Assembly: GCA_914767715.1 (NCBI GenBank)
Contig: OU612065.1
Span: 17,300,001 to 17,360,000 of the forward strand
Origin: Membranipora membranacea
Taxonomy: Eukaryota > Bryozoa > Gymnolaemata > Cheilostomatida > Membraniporidae
Length of the DNA stretch: 60,000 bases
Direction: 5' to 3'
The notes under the pieces are model-generated. The model did not search any database. It was not told where the DNA came from and was given only the letters and a program-made list of their open reading frames with translations. Made by a program: the position numbers and the translations under genes. Within the stretch, counting starts at the first letter, position 1. Each line of letters starts with the position of its first letter. Below are positions 13,501 through 25,983 of the stretch, in pieces.

Positions 13501-16500
13501 GTTGATTAGAGTCAGTTTTGATCACGCTCAATGAGCCAATGGTTCTACCGTACATGTGGTACCAGAATGTGACACAGATATCTCCTGTGTACGGATACAG
13601 CTCTGACATCAAGTCAAACTTAGTATTAGCTCTCTTATTGCTAACTTCGATATATACATAGTGTCCTACAGAGAAAACAAACAGGTGTATGAATTTTGTT
13701 CACGATACTTGGAAGAATGAACAATAAAATTGAATTGGAAAAAGAAATTGAAAGTAAGTAAGTGATGGTATTAACATTCTCCCTGCCTAGACACAAATTC
13801 CTTGAGGCATGCTGTTCTGCACATATACGAACATTGCCTCCCCTGTAAAATGAGGGGATAACTCCAGAGTAACTCTAATTTTGTATGGTGGTAACAGGGA
13901 TTTTGGGACATACCCCTAACTCCCTGGTGGTAATGAGTTTCCATCAGGAAGTTAGTCCCAAACTCCCTGTTTTCCATTAGCATCCACGGCTTGGCATAGG
14001 CCAATGATGAAATGCTACCGCATGTTTTAAGCATTACCATTTCTATTATTGAGTGTGTGATCAAACAGTGGTCCTGTCTGTGTTGAGGGTGTATTTCCAC
14101 TGCAATAAGTCCAATCATCATCATCATTTTTACTCTGTAGAAAAAAACAATCCGCATGTTAATTTGCAACATAATACGAGAGGCAACTCACTGAATCGTG
14201 CTTCATGCACTGTTATCGGACCAAGGACCAAGGAGTAAAGGGACTTTTTCTCCTTTAATGAAAAGACTGATCTTATCCTCTCTCACCTGTTTAAAGTTAC
14301 ACAAATCTTTCTCGAAGTCACACTCATCAAATATTGCCGGTACCAATGGTTTCGCTGTATTTGGTTGAACTGCAATGTGAAAAAATTGAATGCTCAATTA
14401 ATATCCATCAAAATCAGAAATCACAGTATCGGCTACAACAAGTTGAATCTGATTAGGACAATGGGGCACATAAATACCTAAAATGGAAAATGATATGGTG
14501 ATAGAGAGGGAAAAGGAGAGATGATGGGAGTAACGATAATGCCAGAATTTGCAATTGGTGGCAGTGGCACATTAACAATGGGAAGATTTTGTCATGATAA
14601 TTATACCACTGGAGTGAGGATTTGAGGACACTGTGCTGGCTGTATATTTTTTGGTTCCTGAATTAATGGTGGTGTGGGAAGACAGTTTAAATTGAACTAT
14701 CTAGCCTTATAGCTAGACTGTTAGAGAATGGCAAAGGTTATGAATAAAGGTTGGGATTTAGAGTTGATGGTTCAGGGATTTGGTGGAGATTGCTTTTACG
14801 TTGGCATTGGCTGGAGTAATCTAAGGCACTGATGTCATCAATAGCAATGTCGCTCCTGTAGTCTCGACCTGGTAAACCTTCTATCTTCACCTAAGCAAAA
14901 AAGTATATAAGTTAAAATCTTCAAGACTCACAGTCCCGTTCATGCTCAGGTATATCTGAGAGTGGCCTGGGTTTCAGTATTTATTAGTTGATGAAGATGC
15001 CACCATTTCTATTGTAACGAAAAGCGTGTAGACATGTCAAAATAGCATGTTTACCAAATCATGGAAGTTTTTTTAAAAATAGTCATTGGTTATACTTATA
15101 GTTTAATTCTTCATCAATATTTATATTGTAATGAATACTCACTCTAAAAGTCTTTGTAGAATAAATCATTGGTATTATTCCCTGCTTCCATGAGTTGCCT
15201 TGATTACCCTCTAGCGCCCACACTGAGACCATCTTTCCCTGGCTGTCCTCATTGTCAACATAGACATTGAGCTTTGGTTCTCCAACCACAAGCATATGAT
15301 ACCAGAATGTGAAGCATATGGATCTTTCAATGACTGGAGACACAATATAGGTCGGTAGCTCTTTGTATTTGTTGGCAGATCCCTCTATGTACAAGAAACT
15401 ACCTGAAATGAGAAATCCCCTGATATTTAACTGAGGATGTATAGTGTACGGTAACCATCAATGGTTACTGACTAGGTAGAAAGACATATCAAGACTAGAA
15501 CATGTTTGTCCCTCTGTGAATGTGGGAGAATCAGAAAACATGTGTATCGCAATAGAACCACCACTGACGGAATAAACTATATCTATTTCTGGACAATATG
15601 CAGGGCTCAGAAGTGAAAATGTGTGATTCGCCAAATATTCGCTTTTGATGACAGTGGTTTGTTGTGGATAGAAAATGAGGCGGATTAAACAATTCAATCT
15701 TAGGGTCGATCTTAAGTCGCAAACACACACCTCTCCCTCTCGTTGTATGATCCGAACTAGGACCAGTCCCACTGCTTGCAGTTCTACTTCCTCTGATCCA
15801 GACATGCTTATCATGTCCATCTTTAGTCTCAGCTGTCCAGCCACAGGAGTCATCGTCAAAATTACAATCAACTATAAAAGAGATAAAATCAAACATTGTT
15901 AAAAGTTTGTAGTTCAAACTTAAGTTTGCTGTAGCCGTAGGGAATGCAAGTAAACCTTTATCAAAGTAGATGATGAAAAACTGAATCACTTCATGGCCGT
16001 TACTTTTTTAGTATTCACATATCATTAATAGTTAGGTGGTTGACATTTTACGGGTCTTTTATGAGAATTGTGATCAAAGCATGATGGGAACACAAGCACA
16101 GTAAACATTCAAGTTACAGCTACCAACATTATCTTACTCGGTAAAACCGGAGGGCAAGGAGCTAATGTATAATCATCTATAGCTATGTCACCATCATATC
16201 CTGAACCTCCTTTGTCAGCTTCTATCAGAACCATGTATGAAGGGGCTATCTTTGCTGGAATTTTTACCGTCGTCTTCTTCCATTCATCTGCTTGTTTGCC
16301 TGAAGAGAGGTAACCATAATGAAGATAACTTCAGAGCTGATCTCAGATCTGAATGCTATTTGATAATGCAGCATGTGGAGGTGACTCCTTGAACGGAGGA
16401 AATAAAAGAAAAGGTTTACCTGAGATAGTCCATAGCTTTTTCAACACTTTTTTCTGTTTATCAGTGATAGAAAGACTGAGTTCCCCTACTGAGTTACCAT

Positions 16501-18919
16501 AAGCATGGTACCAGAGGCTAACACAGATCTCAGCCTGATATGTATATGCTGGAGAGTAGAGCTTAGCTGAGTGTCCTTTTCTTGCAGGTGAACTTGCTTC
16601 AAAATAGGCGTATGAACCTGAAAGTACAAAAGTAAAATAGTGCATTTGTCATTTGTTTTCTATACACCAGGTCTTATTTGAACGCACTGTTTAACGGGCC
16701 CTCAGATGCGCAGGTGGTTTGTGTGGGTAGATGCTCTATCTGTACCCTTGCCCGCCCGCCCTTGCCAGCTACTCGTTTTTCGAAGAGGTCGAGGGGGATC
16801 TTCCTAATGTTTGCAAGCACAATGTAGACCTCCTGTATTTATGGTCCTGACCGAACAGTCCTGGCTAGGATGTATAGCTTGCCAGTGCAAAATCTGATAT
16901 GACAGCCGGCGCTAGAAATCGAACCTGGATCATCAGATCACAAAAGTCCTTACCCTTAACCGTCAGACCACTCCAAACTTTTAATACGAGTTGGTAATTG
17001 AAAAAATAAACTAGATGATTTACATTAAATATTGAAACATACCCTGACCAGACTTTCCTGATGTGTGGTCAGCTTTAGGCCCTGTGCCTGAAGTAGATGT
17101 GGCAATACTGATCTTTCTCCAGTCCATATCATCATTCTTCCCCTGTTAGAATGTCGTGATCAGGAATAAACATGCAGGGAAAGGGGAACAACTCACATTC
17201 TGGTAATTTCATTGAAAGTAAGGGACAGAATTGATTGTTTGGATTAATGTATTCAATTTGGTGGTAGTCCTTAACCTTCTACAGAGGCTTTTTGATAAAG
17301 ACTTGCTTGCGCCATCAATTACAAGGTGTTTTGGAGTTTCACAGAGTTTTGGTTATATCACCATTACTTACGTTAATTGTGGGTACACATATATTATCAA
17401 TCGAACACAAGCCCATATCTAATATAATAAATATATTTACCTGAACAAATCCACACCAATCATCATCAAAAGTACATTTAATCTCTTGGCCTCTGGCAAT
17501 GTCACAACTTCCTTTTTCTAGTGAGACATCATCTAGAGCAATATCTGAACGAGTGCTTTTCCCTCTTGTACCTCGGAATCCCAACTATGAGTAGTATAAA
17601 AAACCTTCTTGGCTTTTCTCTAATTGGTTAAAAATAGCCAGCCGATGCAGAATGTTGCATCATGGGAATGTAATTTCTTCTAACATATGATATTAATGGA
17701 GAGGCTGAGAAGTTAAGATAGAAAGTTTAGACATCATATATGAACAATATAAACTGGATCTTTGAGCTTGACCGTAAAATGAAAATTGGAAATTTCAAGG
17801 CAGTAAGCGTTGAGGCAACCTTATACATTCAATGGCAGCTGCTATTTCATGATAAAACTTACATAAAAGAGACTTCCAGTATATTGGATAGTAGTACTCT
17901 CAAAAATCCATTCCGTAGATTTGCTTCCCTTCTGTGTCCACACAACTTTCTCGTCCTTTTGATTGTTACCTTTAGTGGTTATTGCCAGGGTATCTACTCC
18001 GGTACCATACATTGTGTACCAGAACTGGAGACAGTATATCCCAGGACTGACCATCTTCTTCAGAGTGGTTTCTTGTCCTGTTGCTCCCTGAGATGCGTCC
18101 ATAACCATGTAGTACCCAGCTTAATGGAAATAGGAGTGAAATGAAATGATGACTATTCCCTAGACCAGATCTACTTCAAAACCTGGAATTTCGGATACTA
18201 AAAAGGTATTAAACTACTGTTATAATTTGGTGGGTTGTTGGTGTAAAGCTGCTTACAGCAAAGAGTTACTTATATCAGCATTTTATTATATTATTAGGTG
18301 TTTCTGATACACCTGTTTTCAAATCTGCTCCGAGACAGAAGAGTTGTCACTTCCTGCTTACTATGTTATCAGGATTATGTCTAGGATATAATACGAGCCA
18401 GCTTAGTTTGTAGTCTAATTATTTCCTCAAATCTGTACGTGAATGTCTTGGTGACTTGTCAGTGGCCTGATAGTAGCAGCACTTGTCTGAAAACTCTCAC
18501 TGAATCATGTCTCAGCGTCATTATTTTTATTCTAAACTAGCACAATTCTCATGTTTTTCACACAAACTATATATCTACCTGTTGTGCCGGTGGTGTGATC
18601 GGATGTAGCTCCTGTTGCTGCCGTTCTCGTTCTTCCTTTAAATCGCTGCCACCTCAGGTTACTGGAGGATTTTGTAGTTGTAAATCCACATTGATCGGCT
18701 TGGAAATCACAGTCAAACACATTTTGAGCTGCTATGAATCCTTTAAATGAACGGAAGAAGAATCTGAATGAATCGATAATGATAATGAAAATGAATGTAT
18801 CTAAAAAAGATGAAAAAAGTATCAAGCTACACCAGCATGGTAATGAGAAGCTCAGTGCAAGTTTCCAAATTGTTCTTACCAAAGAGACAGGCTAGCAATA
18901 AAGCTGAAACCTCTGCCAT
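4419..18919 (-). CDS. MAM-A: multi-MAM-domain type I transmembrane receptor, 30 exons, complete
   Basis: Exons 5'->3' (minus): 18919-18880, 18740-18579, 18119-17863, 17584-17441, 17142-17043, 16617-16420, 16299-16138, 15871-15731, 15402-15143, 14890-14800, 14369-14287, 14134-14038, 13665-13471, 13253-13095, 12821-12696, 12351-12089, 11813-11726, 11576-10965, 10804-10628, 10463-10210, 9919-9764, 9555-9477, 9192-8986, 8524-8351, 8185-8087, 7902-7546, 7240-6664, 6421-5034, 4851-4758, 4539-4419. Every junction is GT-AG and phase-consistent; the total is 6,861 nt or 2,286 residues. Order: signal peptide (residues 1 to about 20), MAM1-5 (about 23-850), Thr-rich linker (858-1059), MAM6-9 (about 1065-1786), Ser/Thr stalk (1787-2215), membrane span (about 2222-2240), 40-residue tail. 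MAM domains are extracellular adhesion/recognition modules found, for example, in meprins and receptor phosphatases. No catalytic domain is present. The start has A at -3 and G at +4. No ligand or function can be assigned. MAM-B is its near-twin. Confidence 0.88.
4758..4851 (-). other. MAM-A transmembrane exon
   Basis: The 94-nt exon encodes AIPWYTW followed by about 20 hydrophobic residues (VIVGVAVVLLLVLLIVGV) and then KAYQKR, a typical stop-transfer sequence. This fixes type I orientation: ectodomain N-terminal, tail cytoplasmic. Confidence 0.9.
4873..4902. repeat. (AAT)n microsatellite
   Basis: About nine AAT/ATA units lie in the intron between the MAM-A stalk exon and membrane exon. This intron is absent from MAM-B. 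Confidence 0.9.
5034..6321 (-). other. MAM-A mucin-like Ser/Thr-rich stalk
   Basis: The rest of the 1,388-nt exon after the final MAM cysteine codes for about 429 residues dominated by Thr and Ser with Pro. It includes repeated TPTTVSS-type units. Such stalks are expected to be heavily O-glycosylated and extended. The exon ends at a GTACAG donor. In MAM-B only about the first 80 residues of this stalk remain. Confidence 0.85.
6322..10804 (-). other. MAM-A domains MAM6-MAM9
   Basis: MAM6 runs from CDFDSSLCGW (exon 19) to EVKTGSC (exon 21). MAM7 runs from CQFNSADDNCG to ALDDIVVKQC (exon 24). MAM8 runs from CSFEDSLCGW (exon 25) to ALDEITITPYKQGVC (exon 26). MAM9 runs from CDYDRHNGC (exon 27) to IALDDIKLTKGSC (exon 28) and is preceded by a Ser/Thr-rich spacer of about 70 residues. 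MAM6 lacks the usual DHT signature in its second exon and has an acidic EEEED stretch instead. Confidence 0.85.
10965..11576 (-). other. MAM-A Thr/Pro-rich, basic linker exon
   Basis: One 612-nt exon encodes about 204 residues between MAM5 and MAM6. It opens with a basic Thr/Arg/Lys part (two copies of a TTKRPKTKPTTT unit), followed by repeats of TPTTTPTT type. Long antisense frames rich in Val/Gly here are artefacts of the (GTTGTAGGC)-type repeat. Confidence 0.9.
11726..18740 (-). other. MAM-A domains MAM1-MAM5
   Basis: Start and end signatures: MAM1 CDFQADQCGF to ALDDVSLEKGSC (exons 2-4); MAM2 CTFDDDWCGF to AIDDYTLAPC (exons 4-7); MAM3 CNFDDDSCGW to AIDDISALDYSSQC (exons 8-10); MAM4 CDFEKDLCNF to ALDDYMIGWC (exons 11-14); MAM5 CDMDENFCAW to AIDDIKLRTLSNGC (exons 15-17). 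Each has the DHT-like (SDHTTG, ADHTSG, LTDHTG) and Phe-Trp-Tyr (FWYTMYG, FWYHMYG) signatures of the family. Most domains are split at equivalent places, so they arose by repeated domain duplication. Confidence 0.88.
16688..16982 (-). repeat. tRNA-derived SINE in MAM-A intron
   Basis: On the minus strand a tRNA-like head has an A-box-like GGAGTGGTCTGACGGTTAAG and a B-box-like CCAGGTTCGATTTC. A body of about 200 bp follows, without coding potential. The same element sits at the same intron position in MAM-B, so it inserted before the duplication. Confidence 0.65.
18880..18919 (-). other. MAM-A exon 1: signal peptide
   Basis: The 40-nt exon encodes MAEVSALLLACLFG, continued by FIAAQN in exon 2. 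It is a short hydrophobic signal peptide, followed at once by the first MAM cysteine region. Confidence 0.8.
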
Positions 18920-18980
18920 GGTGAATTAGGTTAAACTTCTCAATGCCTCATCTAAATTAGGACTGAGGGGAGAGCATTGA

Positions 18981-18988
18981 TTATATAA
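18981..18988 (-). promoter_or_regulatory. Candidate TATA box of MAM-A
   Basis: TTATATAA on the minus strand lies 62 nt before the start codon. That would allow a 5' UTR of about 30-35 nt. The MAM-B counterpart reads TTACATAA. Confidence 0.4.
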
Positions 18989-21900
18989 GGTTATAGAGTT
19001 CATTATGGAAACAATCGCTTTGCCTCATAATCAAGTTTTTATCTTCCTTTTATCAACACGCCTCAGAATTATGGGAAGAAGATCATTATCAGAACAATGA
19101 GAAGAGAATCATCTTGGTTAGAAGGCGCACAATGATACGCCTTCCCTTTGTATGGCTCTTGCCTAATGTCTTCCACTTGCTGAACGCAGGAAAAGACAAA
19201 GTATTTACATGGTGGACAGCCTTTGGTCCTGCTTGTAGTAATCATCCACAATGTCGATGGAACTTTTACAAGACCACCCTGATTAAAAATCAATCCTAAA
19301 AATGAACTTTTAGAGATTTCTGCTGTCTACAGAATACTGGATTTGTGCAATTCATTTCATCATCATCAAACATGTCACCAATTCTATATATTCCCTGTAT
19401 TATGAAACGGTTATGGTGCCAAAAACAAACAAACAAACAAACAACAAACAAATAAATAATTTTGTATGTTTATGGGTTATGCAGACTGCACTTTGAGGAA
19501 TCGGATGGGGAGTGAAAACATAGAAGTGGAAAAGAAATCAAAAAGTAAGAAAACTTGCAAAATCTTTCACAGGCCTTCCCACATTTTGTCTTTGTTTGCA
19601 CAGGCAGACTATATATCTCATATCTATCTTTTATTCACACTTCTAACACTAAGAAACAATTGCCAGATAACAAGCAACAATATCTTACAGTAGACGAATT
19701 GTCTCTGGAATGGAATCAGACCTTGTCGGTAACTGATACAGATATTTGTTCCGTAGATAAACACAGTGAAAGGCAGCAATAAAACAATCTAATCACTTTT
19801 GGACTGCCAAAAGTTGTACCTGAGGCCATTGTACCATAAAGTGCCATGCGTAAGGCGTGCTGCCCTCGGTCACCATGTGCGCTGCACGATATTACTTAGC
19901 ACCATGGTATAATCAAAGAGTTATGACCTGACAGTTTTTTCAAGTCATGCTATCATGGACATTGAACTGTTGTGAATGATGTGATTGCGGGAAAATCCTC
20001 GGTTCAGATTCCATACCTAAAACCACAACTGCTATTCTGCAATATATTATTCTAAGAAGCGCATCAAGATAGTTATTTATATCTACAATCAATGAGAACC
20101 ATTGCTATATACGATTGGTTTTATATTGTATTCAGTAGCATAACTGATAAAATCGTACGCTTACGTGAAAATAGAAACCTCAACAATAAAGTGACTATGT
20201 GAGAAAGGTTGTTAAAATGTGTTTAGATAAATGAAAAAAAATGATTCAGCTGTTTCTGAGTTCGACATTTCTTTTGCCAAAGAATGGTGATGATTCAAGA
20301 GGCGACTATAAAATATCTGTTTACTTGTATTGCTCATGATCATGATCTCGAAACTTAACTTGATTCTATTTCACCATGTAAGACAGCTATGACCCAGTCA
20401 GAATAACAACACCTTATCAGTGACCTCAGCTTGATGAATACAACTTATTATAATTTTTGTTTTACAGATCAAATTGTGGTAACATAGCAGACCATGGTAA
20501 AATCTGGATGCCGGTAGCTTGGACGTCAGATTGGCAAGGGTGGTTTTCAATTTCAAGTTTGAATTTAGATGCAAATCTGAAACAAAACAAGTCCAGATGG
20601 ATGTTGAGCTTGTCTAGCCTGAGTACAGAGAGTCTAGACACACTTCAATTACTCGTTTAGCACAAAAGGTGACTTCTCACTAGTGCGGAGGAGGTGATTC
20701 TTCACTCAAGAATACTGCAGCTGAGAGTTTGGTAAAGAAAGACTATAAATTTGTAAAGCGGAGTCTGAGTCTGAGATGACGGAGTCTTCTTTCACAACTG
20801 AGGAATAGGATTTTCATCCACTATGCCTGTGTTTTGATTTTTTCCTTCTCGATCCGCCGGCAATTTGAATATCACTAGATCTAATGCTAGGTTATGGTTC
20901 AAAACTTAGTAAAGGCTCATGGATAGATCAACAAGTACAGGCTAGAAATTCAATGAAAAAGATCACGTATCACAGCAAAATAGATGATTGTATCAAGATA
21001 GGGAATTTAGTATCTGTGGAAAATATTATGCAAAATATGCCTGACATAATATGTCCAAATCCTGTGCAGAAACAACTTAGAAATGTTACTTGCTCTGACA
21101 TCACCTTTAAGTAGGCTGATGAGAAGGTCTTGAGTGCTAGTGCACTAAGTCAAGACCTACATTCTATAGCAGCGGAACGTAAGTGGCTGAAGATAGGGTG
21201 GAGGATAGTGAGAGCAAAATCAGTGGTATATACTGATAACTGATACATCTGCCACATCAATAGGTTGAAAATACTATCTATAATAACCCTGAATAGAACA
21301 AGAACATGTATAGTTAACTTGATTGATTAACAACACGTTAAACTGGAGAGCTTCTTGTGTAATATACCTTCAATATCATTTCCGAAATGCTTCATGTCCG
21401 TCATTATTAAATATGTTACTCTTACAGTTTACCATTGACTGGATATAAAGCATATTGAAGCAATAAAAGTGTTAAAAAGAAAAAATGATCCGATTGTGCG
21501 CACATAGATGTTAGGAAGACAACTCCTGCACAATAGGGGTTTTCACTTTGTAAGCACACTGACCAATGAGGGGGAGGGGAGTGTTGAATGGGTCAAGAGT
21601 TTTGGGGTTGAAACAACATGGTTGATGACTACATCTTGTATAGATTTTCTAATCATAAACCTCCTATATTCTGGAGAGTCGACTTTTGTTAAGTTCATGT
21701 TGGAGTTGCATCTATACAGGTTTACAAGTATAACAAAATTTTTTTTTTCATATTGCTAGAGAATGCTCATTCAGGTAAGGCTTCTCATGTGGCCTCTGTT
21801 TTTTGTTTTGGTTGGTGGTTAGACCTGTCACCGGGCACTTCTTTTGTTTTTCTGGCCGTGTAATAAACCAAAATACAAAATACTATTTTCACTTGTGGAA

Positions 21901-22140
21901 GTTTTGAACGAAAAATGAGAATATTAAAATTTGAATTTTATTCAGTATATAACCGCAATGTAAAAAAAAGGAGATGAATTCTATTATGTTTAGCTTTGTG
22001 ATGTATGCCCTCTTGTGATTTCTATCAATGCATCACACAGTTTATACTAAATACTATGTTTCCACCATAAACATACAGCAGTGCCATGGCCTAGAGACAG
22101 ATTAACTATGGATAATGATGCTATTGACCACGAAACATAA
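18989..22140. other. Gene-free 5' flank of MAM-A, duplicated at 53239-55520
   Basis: No convincing exon is seen. The segment is clearly related to the MAM-B upstream region, but with many substitutions and indels, unlike the almost identical gene bodies. The small open frames here are not conserved in the partner. Confidence 0.7.
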
Positions 22141-23121
22141 TCTAGATCAGCCATGCTCAACCTCGGCCAAATCGGCCATTTCGGCCAAATTGGTCATTTT
22201 GTTCGGCCAAATGCACCCTTATCACGGAAAAAGTTGAGACACATTTTCACATCGTGTTCAAAAATAAAAAGTATGAAGGGAATTTCACATGGTGTACAAG
22301 GTCTTCAGTATTCTGTCATATCTCAAAGACAGTTATCATACATTGAAAAGTCCAATTAATGCACTCTTGCAGTAAGTAGGAATTCCTACTTACCTTACCT
22401 TACATACAGTGGTGTGTGCAGACAAAGAGTCCCTCTAACTCCTTGGTGCAGAGGCCCTACCACTTTTCAGGAGGTCAATTTTGAAAAAAAAAACCGAAAA
22501 TTGCCATTGTGTTATACATAGGGATTGTGAAGCAATAGCACTGATGTAGTTGTTTTATAATGGCAAATTTCTGCTTGTCATGAGGTTTTTAGTTCATCAA
22601 TATATCTAAGACTGAATAATGAGCGCTATCCTTCTGTGCCGTGGCCCGCCTCAAAACATACCTTGGGCCAAACTTGAACAAAATGCCTCGGAACATTGCA
22701 TGTTCTAAATTGGTTGCAGAGAGGGATTGAGCAAGTCAAAGTTCAATGTAGGCAAGTTTGTGGCATCTCGTCCCAAAAGCCTTCTCTGTGGTGGTCGATA
22801 GAATCAGAATTTTGATGAAAACTGCTCACACAAAAACAACTATTACAATTATTAAATCAATTCATGGACATTATAACAATATCACATATTTTACAGACTG
22901 TTGAGCAGGTAATCCAAGAGCTGGTACCTACCTCCTACGACTCCCTTGTGTACTTTGCAACCACCATTCTAAAATTTAACATATTTCACTGTTTATCCTC
23001 TTTCCATAATATGTTCACCAATTATCAATATATATATACTTTTATTGTCATTCTACATCATCTTTAGGAATGTTTTTCATGCAGTGACAGAACAAAAAAG
23101 AAAAAACTTAAGCGGAGAGAA

Positions 23122-25890
23122 TTAATAGGATATAAAGTGCTTTGATAGTTGTTGTTTAAAATGAGTAAGTTTGGTTGCTGAGCGTATCTGAATTGGTAAA
23201 GAGTTAAAAGTTGTAGTGATTTTTTGTCTTAATTGATCAGTGTGATAATGTAATAGGTATTTGTCTCTAAAAAAGATTTTAGAGCTAGCTGGAATAAAGC
23301 CTTCCAAAAGAAAGTCAGGTGCAATCAAATGCAAAATTTGAAAACCAAAAATACAGGTGAAATGTCCAGCAAGGAGAGGAAAAGGAATCAGACCAAGAGA
23401 TGAATGTAAATCTCTTGTATGTATTAGATGATATGGTATGTGGTTGACATCTGCTATTAGGCGGAAAGCCCTCTTTTGGAGCAAATATATTCTTTCAAGA
23501 ATATATTGTGGTGATAGGTTGCCATATATGCGGATGCCATATATCATATGACAAAAGACATACTGGAAATAAAAGTTACGAGATGATTTACTATCTAGGA
23601 ATGCCCTGCATTTCTGGAATAATGCCAAACTTTTGTTTATTTTGGTGCAAATCTGGTCTACATGATCGTCCCATGTCAATGAGTCATTCAAAGTAAAACC
23701 AAGGAGTTTGGTATTGGCATTTCGGTTTAGTCTTTTATGGTTATTTTTTAGATCTAAATCTAGAGATGTGGCTCTATGAGAGGGTTGTACAAGCATATAG
23801 TGAGATTTTTTTATGTATATCAACATCCTATTATTCCTACACCAACCTCCTATCAAGTGTAGATCAGTATCACATAAATCATTAAGTGTATCAAAGTTGT
23901 CAGATTTTGATACGAAAACTGTATCATCAGCGTAGGCAAATGCCTTGGAATGTAATGTGTAGGATAAAAGATCATTGACGATATATGAGGAATAAACTTG
24001 GTGCCAGAATTGAGCCTTGGGGGACACCAATGTCTATTGGAAGAATTTTTGAACTTTTTGCACCTTGTTGTATAGCTACAAATTGTGTCCTATCTGTTAG
24101 GAAAGATTTTATGAGAGAGTGCAGTTTGCCCGTTATACCGTACATTGTCAATTTTTTCAGAAGAATTTTATGGTCGACGCAGTCAAAAGCTTTTTTGAAA
24201 TCCAAAAACATCATAGCAACAAAGTGACCATCTGATCTTGCTGACAAACAGTCAGAAATGAGTTTGTGTAGGGAATCAACACAGGAATAACCTTCTCTAA
24301 ATCCGCATTGTAATTTGTGAAGAAGTTTGTTTGTGGTGAGATATTTTTGAATTTGGGAATTCACATGTTTCTCAAAAATCTTAGATACCACTGGAAGTAT
24401 TGATATAGGGCGATAATTAGATGGAACTTTGATATCTCCACCCTTATGATTAGGAATTACTCTTGCGGTTTTCCACTGTGAAGGAAATACACCTTCTATT
24501 AATGCTCTATTGAACATGTCAGTTACAATGTCGCATATGTAAGGCCATGTTTTCTTCAAATATATACCATCATGACCAGTTGCTTTGTTGTCAGAAATGT
24601 TTTTTAGATATTTGAAACAAATTTCTGGAGTAAAGCGAGTCAATTGAGAAAACGTTTGGGTTGTCACTGGTCTAATCATGTTATATTCATGGGAATCAGG
24701 GATGTCTTTGGTTATGGATTTTGGAATTGATGTAAAATGTCTGTTCAATTCATCAGGGGATAAACCACCGATATTGACCATCGGTGAAATTTTAGTTTGA
24801 TTGATTCCTAAAGCTTCCCAAACAGGTTTGGTGTTATTTTTGTTATTTTTAATTATATCTGAAATAACCGATTTTTTCTTCTTCTTAATCAAATTTGTAA
24901 CATAATTGCGTTGAATTTGGTATTCTTCCCATTTGCCCACTCTCTTCAATCTATCACGCAAATGCATGTGTGATTTTACCTCATCATCTAACCATTTGGG
25001 CAGTTGAGCAGTTTTTACAAATCTTTTCTTGGTGATGACAAGTGTTTTGATTAATGAACTATTGGTGTCATTAAATCTTGCATACATACGGTCTACAGTA
25101 TTCTCACACAATACATCATTAAAGTGACGACCTGAAAAAAGGTCATGTATATTCTGGTTTGTAAATTTGGAATAGTCATTGAATTCAAATGATGTTCTTT
25201 CTGCTTTTACCTTTAATGTGGAAAATAAAATTTTAATGAAAACTAAGTAATGATCACTCATTCCATATTTTATAATTCCACTCTCTGACATGTCTGAGGG
25301 CAGATTTGTGTATATGTGATCGATCAGGGTGCTGTAACTCTTGTTGGCTCCGAGATCAATTGACGGAAGGAAAAAGATTTAACAATATTCAACCACTTTC
25401 TGTTGCTTCTTTGTTCAAGGATGTTGATGTTAAAATCTCCAAGTATAATCATGTCATTCTCCAGTGAAAAAGCTTTTTCAAAGTATTCGTAAGCAAGATC
25501 ATACCATGCGGACTTGGAGTTGGGAGGCCTGTATATAAATGAGACTAAACAACTTTTATTTGTACTTGGCTTTACTTTGATAGTTATAGACTCAGGCATG
25601 CTATTGTCAAAATCTGCAAGATGTTCGAATTGCACTGATTCATGTATGTAGATAATGAGACCACCACCGTAACCATATCCCCGATCTCTCCTAATCACCT
25701 GATAACCTGGCACCGCATAAATACCAACCCCATCATGCTCATTCAAAAATGTTTCTGCTAATCCTAGAATTGCAAATTTACGTTGATGCAAAATTGATTT
25801 TATCTCCTCTATTTTGCTGGTGATTCCACGGACATTCAAAAATGCAAATTCAGAATTCATTATCTCATTTGTTGGGAGAAACTTTTTCAT
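23122..25890 (-). pseudogene. LINE ORF2: endonuclease + reverse transcriptase, frameshifted
   Basis: The endonuclease part (25890-25324) shows the NVRG start region, LGLAETFL, YRPPNS and the catalytic GDFN; SDH follows after a frameshift near 25,320-25,340. The reverse transcriptase shows [22 protein letters not shown] and, after a second frameshift near 23,990, the YADD catalytic box. The C-terminus continues to a stop at 23122. Two frameshifts make it non-functional. Confidence 0.88.
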
Positions 25891-25983
25891 GTGGTGAGGA
25901 ATTTGAATTGCATTCCAATTTACTTGTTAGATGTTTGTTGATGCTGGTTTCAAGTTGGTCGAATTGATGTTGTATTTGATTGG

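Noticed and set aside
13771-14172. 133-codon minus-strand frame (and its twin 48091-48495)
   Set aside because: Overlaps receptor exon 12 in another frame and runs through its intron; the spliced phase is the one that matches MAM domains.
19466-21114. Several 60-80-codon plus-strand frames upstream of MAM-A
   Set aside because: Broken in the duplicated partner region by indels not divisible by three; no domain or splice context.
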